A stretch of DNA of 15,266 bases from Planctomycetota bacterium (lineage in GTDB: Bacteria; Planctomycetota; UBA1135; UBA2386). The stretch is taken from NCBI GenBank assembly GCA_020638695.1, contig JACKIB010000045.1:1-15266 (forward strand). The letters run 5' to 3'. Position numbers and translations under genes: made by a program. Below, in pieces: positions 13,518-15,266 of this stretch; positions within the stretch are counted from its first letter, which is position 1; each line of letters opens with the position of its first letter. A model generated the notes under the pieces. The model did no database searches. It saw nothing but the letters and a program-made list of their open reading frames with translations, and was not told where the DNA came from.

Positions 13518-14075
13518 GTGACCAGCCATCCCCATACCGACGTCGACCCGCTGGCGACGGTGGCGTTCAACCGCGCCCTGGCGGAGCACGCCGACGCGTT
13601 GAAGACCTTCGCCGCACGGATGCTCGGCGACGACCTCCTCGCGGAGGACGTCGCACAGGACGCATTCCTCGCCTTCTACCGCCACCTGCACGAAGTGCCG
13701 GACAATGCGGTGCGGCCGTGGCTGTTCCGCGTGACCCGCAACCTCTGTCTCGATCAACTCCGACGGCGCAAGTTCAAGCTGCGCCTGTTCCGCGACATCC
13801 AACGCGACGAGGAGTTCGAGCCGACTCCGATCGACTCCAAGACCGCGCGCCCCGACGAGCAAGCACACACCGCCGAGGCGCACGCGGCGATCCAGGAAGC
13901 GATCGATGCGCTACCGAGCCGCTTCCGTGAAGCATTCGTGCTGTGTGAGATGCAAGGACTGAGCTACGAGGAAGCGTCGGGGATCATGGGTTGTCCGGTG
14001 AAGACGGTGTCCACCCGCCTGTTCCGAGCTCGTCAGCGGTTCCGCGCCGCTGTGTCGAACATCATCAAGGTCTAG
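13518..14075 (+). CDS. ECF-type RNA polymerase sigma factor
   Basis: A 185-residue sigma-70 family factor of the extracytoplasmic function group, with only regions 2 and 4. Region 2 (about 24-85) includes LLAEDVAQDAFLAFYRHL and WLFRVTRNLCLDQLRRRK, which bind core polymerase and melt the -10 element. A charged linker (FRDIQRDEEFEPTP) leads to region 4 (about 128-180), with ALPSRFREAFVL, GLSYEEASGIM and the helix-turn-helix CPVKTVSTRLFRARQRFR for the -35 element. I chose the GTG at 13518 because third-codon-position GC is high from there on and clearly lower in the 17 codons before it. A GTG at 13467 with AGGG (13458-13461) upstream is the alternative and would add 17 residues. A cognate anti-sigma gene follows 7 bp after its stop, so the factor is presumably held inactive at the membrane until a signal arrives. 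Confidence 0.94.
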   Translation: MTSHPHTDVDPLATVAFNRALAEHADALKTFAARMLGDDLLAEDVAQDAFLAFYRHLHEVPDNAVRPWLFRVTRNLCLDQLRRRKFKLRLFRDIQRDEEFEPTPIDSKTARPDEQAHTAEAHAAIQEAIDALPSRFREAFVLCEMQGLSYEEASGIMGCPVKTVSTRLFRARQRFRAAVSNIIKV

Positions 14076-14082
14076 TGCACCC

Positions 14083-15177
14083 ATGAGCTGCAGCCGTTAC
14101 CAACTCGAGCTTTCGCAGTGCCTGGATGGCCGCCTGGCCAGCGGACGCCGGCTCGAAGTTCTCGCACACGCGAGCGCCTGCCCGCGCTGTTCCAGCGCGT
14201 GGGAAGAGATGCAGTCCACCCAGTCGCTGGTCCTCGGCCTGCCCGAACACCGCGTCGGTCCGCGGTTCCGCGAGACCCTGTGGGCGCGCATCCACGCCGG
14301 CGAAGGTTCGCCGGAGATCCTCCTCCAGGAGCCAGTCGGGGTGGCGACCAAGGTGCGCTACGGGTTGCTCGGTGCCGCGGCCGCGGCGGTGGTACTGCTC
14401 GGCACCCACCTGGTGCTGCGCGCCAACCGAGCTGCCGACGCGCCGTCCACCGCGGACGCGCTCGCCTCGAAGGATCTTCCCAAGACCGAACCCACCGGTT
14501 CGCCCGGGGCCGCACATCCCCACGCCACCACTCCGGTGGCCGCCGGACCGACCGCACTGGTCGCCGACCTGCAGCGTCTGGCCCCGCAACCACTCAACGC
14601 CGCCAACCTGGCCAACTACCTGATCAAGGAAGTGTCCGGGGCCGCGACCCGGCTGCAACGGCGCAAGGACTCGCTGCTCGAGGACCCGGCGAAGGTCCCC
14701 GCACCGGTGTGGAACGACGTCTACAACGATGTGCAGCTGATGCACGACGGCGTGCGGTTCCTGCGGACGTTGGAGCAGGAGAACCTGATCAAGTTCTCCG
14801 GACCGACGCGCGCCTGCATGGCCGATGCACAGGCGACCTTCCGCGTCTACAAGGTCAGCTCCGACCCGCAGCGGCTCCAGCGGGTGGTGCAGACCCTGAC
14901 CAGCTGCTCGCTCGACGGGTTGCCGCAGAGCATCGAGTTCCCGGGCCGCGCGCTCGAACCGGACTTCCGCTTCATGAACGTGCTGCGGCAGGAGTTCACC
15001 ATCTGGAACCCGATGTTCCAGCGCCTGCGGGTGCACGTGCCGGTGGGCGTGGTGTTCAACCAACACGGCAACGTCCAGGGGTACTTCTTCGTCAACGACC
15101 CGGCCGCGGCGCAACCGCGCATCGACGCACCGCGACCCGCTGCACCGAGCGGGCGCCTGCGTCCCAAGAAGCACTGA
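14083..15177 (+). CDS. Transmembrane anti-sigma factor with zinc-binding (ZAS) domain
   Basis: A 364-residue single-pass protein. The N-terminal anti-sigma domain has the ZAS signature His29-x3-Cys33-x2-Cys36 (HASACPRC), with Cys3 as the likely fourth ligand. This domain binds ECF sigma factors in the cytoplasm and blocks polymerase binding. One membrane helix lies at about 94-112 (GLLGAAAAAVVLLGTHLVL), then a Pro/Ala/Thr-rich linker. A roughly 220-residue extracytoplasmic domain follows that I do not recognise: helical first (AANLANYLIKEV, VWNDVYNDVQLMHDG), then strands near the end (LRVHVPVGVVFNQHGNVQGYFFV). It contains two cysteines, 245 and 275, that could form a disulfide. The ATG at 14083 is 7 bp after the sigma stop, with AAGGT at the end of the sigma gene as ribosome binding site. 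What the sensor domain detects is unknown. Confidence 0.92.
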   Translation: MSCSRYQLELSQCLDGRLASGRRLEVLAHASACPRCSSAWEEMQSTQSLVLGLPEHRVGPRFRETLWARIHAGEGSPEILLQEPVGVATKVRYGLLGAAAAAVVLLGTHLVLRANRAADAPSTADALASKDLPKTEPTGSPGAAHPHATTPVAAGPTALVADLQRLAPQPLNAANLANYLIKEVSGAATRLQRRKDSLLEDPAKVPAPVWNDVYNDVQLMHDGVRFLRTLEQENLIKFSGPTRACMADAQATFRVYKVSSDPQRLQRVVQTLTSCSLDGLPQSIEFPGRALEPDFRFMNVLRQEFTIWNPMFQRLRVHVPVGVVFNQHGNVQGYFFVNDPAAAQPRIDAPRPAAPSGRLRPKKH

Positions 15178-15190
15178 GATGCTGCCGGCC

Positions 15191-15212
15191 CGCGACGCGT
15201 AGGTGCGTCGTG
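15191..15212 (+). terminator. Hairpin after the anti-sigma gene
   Basis: CGACGC (15193-15198) pairs with GCGTCG (15205-15210) around GTAGGT, extended outward by a G-U and a C-G pair, 13 nt after the stop. A second stem ACGTGGC (15221-15227) with GCCACGT (15249-15255) follows. Neither has a T-tract. Together they may end the sigma/anti-sigma transcript; this rests on position only. Confidence 0.35.
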
Positions 15213-15266
15213 CACGCGCGACGTGGCCTCGCCTCCGTCGCCGAACGCGCCACGTGGCACCAAGCC

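Noticed and set aside
15249..15258. Palindrome GCCACGTGGC at the window end as a regulator site.
   Set aside because: A single 10-bp palindrome in GC-rich DNA is weak evidence; half of it also fits a hairpin after the anti-sigma gene.

Overview
This is a very GC-rich, densely packed bacterial chromosomal window with housekeeping genes and no phage, IS, CRISPR or RNA genes that I can see. A lipoprotein signal with a lipobox, RF2 with its programmed frameshift, a Fis-type regulator and an ECF sigma/anti-sigma pair fit a Gram-negative-type bacterium. The large exported M1 peptidase and the zinc-ribbon/membrane proteins would suit Planctomycetota or Myxococcota-like groups, but the sequence alone does not settle the phylum.

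Layout. (1) A degenerate metallo-beta-lactamase-fold protein (170-793, +) converges on (2) a tight minus-strand operon read prfB (4555-3457) > purH > a 122-residue unknown protein > yggS-type PLP-binding protein (ends 827). Every junction in this operon overlaps (8 bp, 1 bp, 4 bp), so translation is probably coupled. prfB needs a +1 frameshift at CTT TGA C, and a striking pair of inverted repeats sits just upstream of its start. (3) A second minus-strand pair follows: an exported M1 metallopeptidase (8064-5725) and a six-helix membrane protein (5721-4810), 3 bp apart. (4) A small regulator with a shortened receiver-like N-terminus and a Fis-type helix-turn-helix (8817-8386) stands alone. (5) A membrane-anchored DUF4097-like beta-repeat protein (11475-10510) overlaps a 5'-nucleotidase-family lipoprotein (10510-9005) at a TGATG.

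(6) Divergent from this, only 20 bp away, starts a 608-residue protein (11496-13322, +). It has an N-terminal four-cysteine zinc ribbon, one membrane helix, a large middle region and a C-terminal retropepsin-like aspartic protease domain. It is followed by (7) an ECF sigma factor and its zinc-binding transmembrane anti-sigma factor (13518-15177). The aspartic protease domain and the anti-sigma sensor domain are both predicted outside the cytoplasm, so the three genes could form a signalling set. That is a hypothesis, and I rate it the most interesting one in the window.

Intergenic regions are short. Several hold GC-rich hairpins without a T-tract, which may be terminators of a non-canonical kind.
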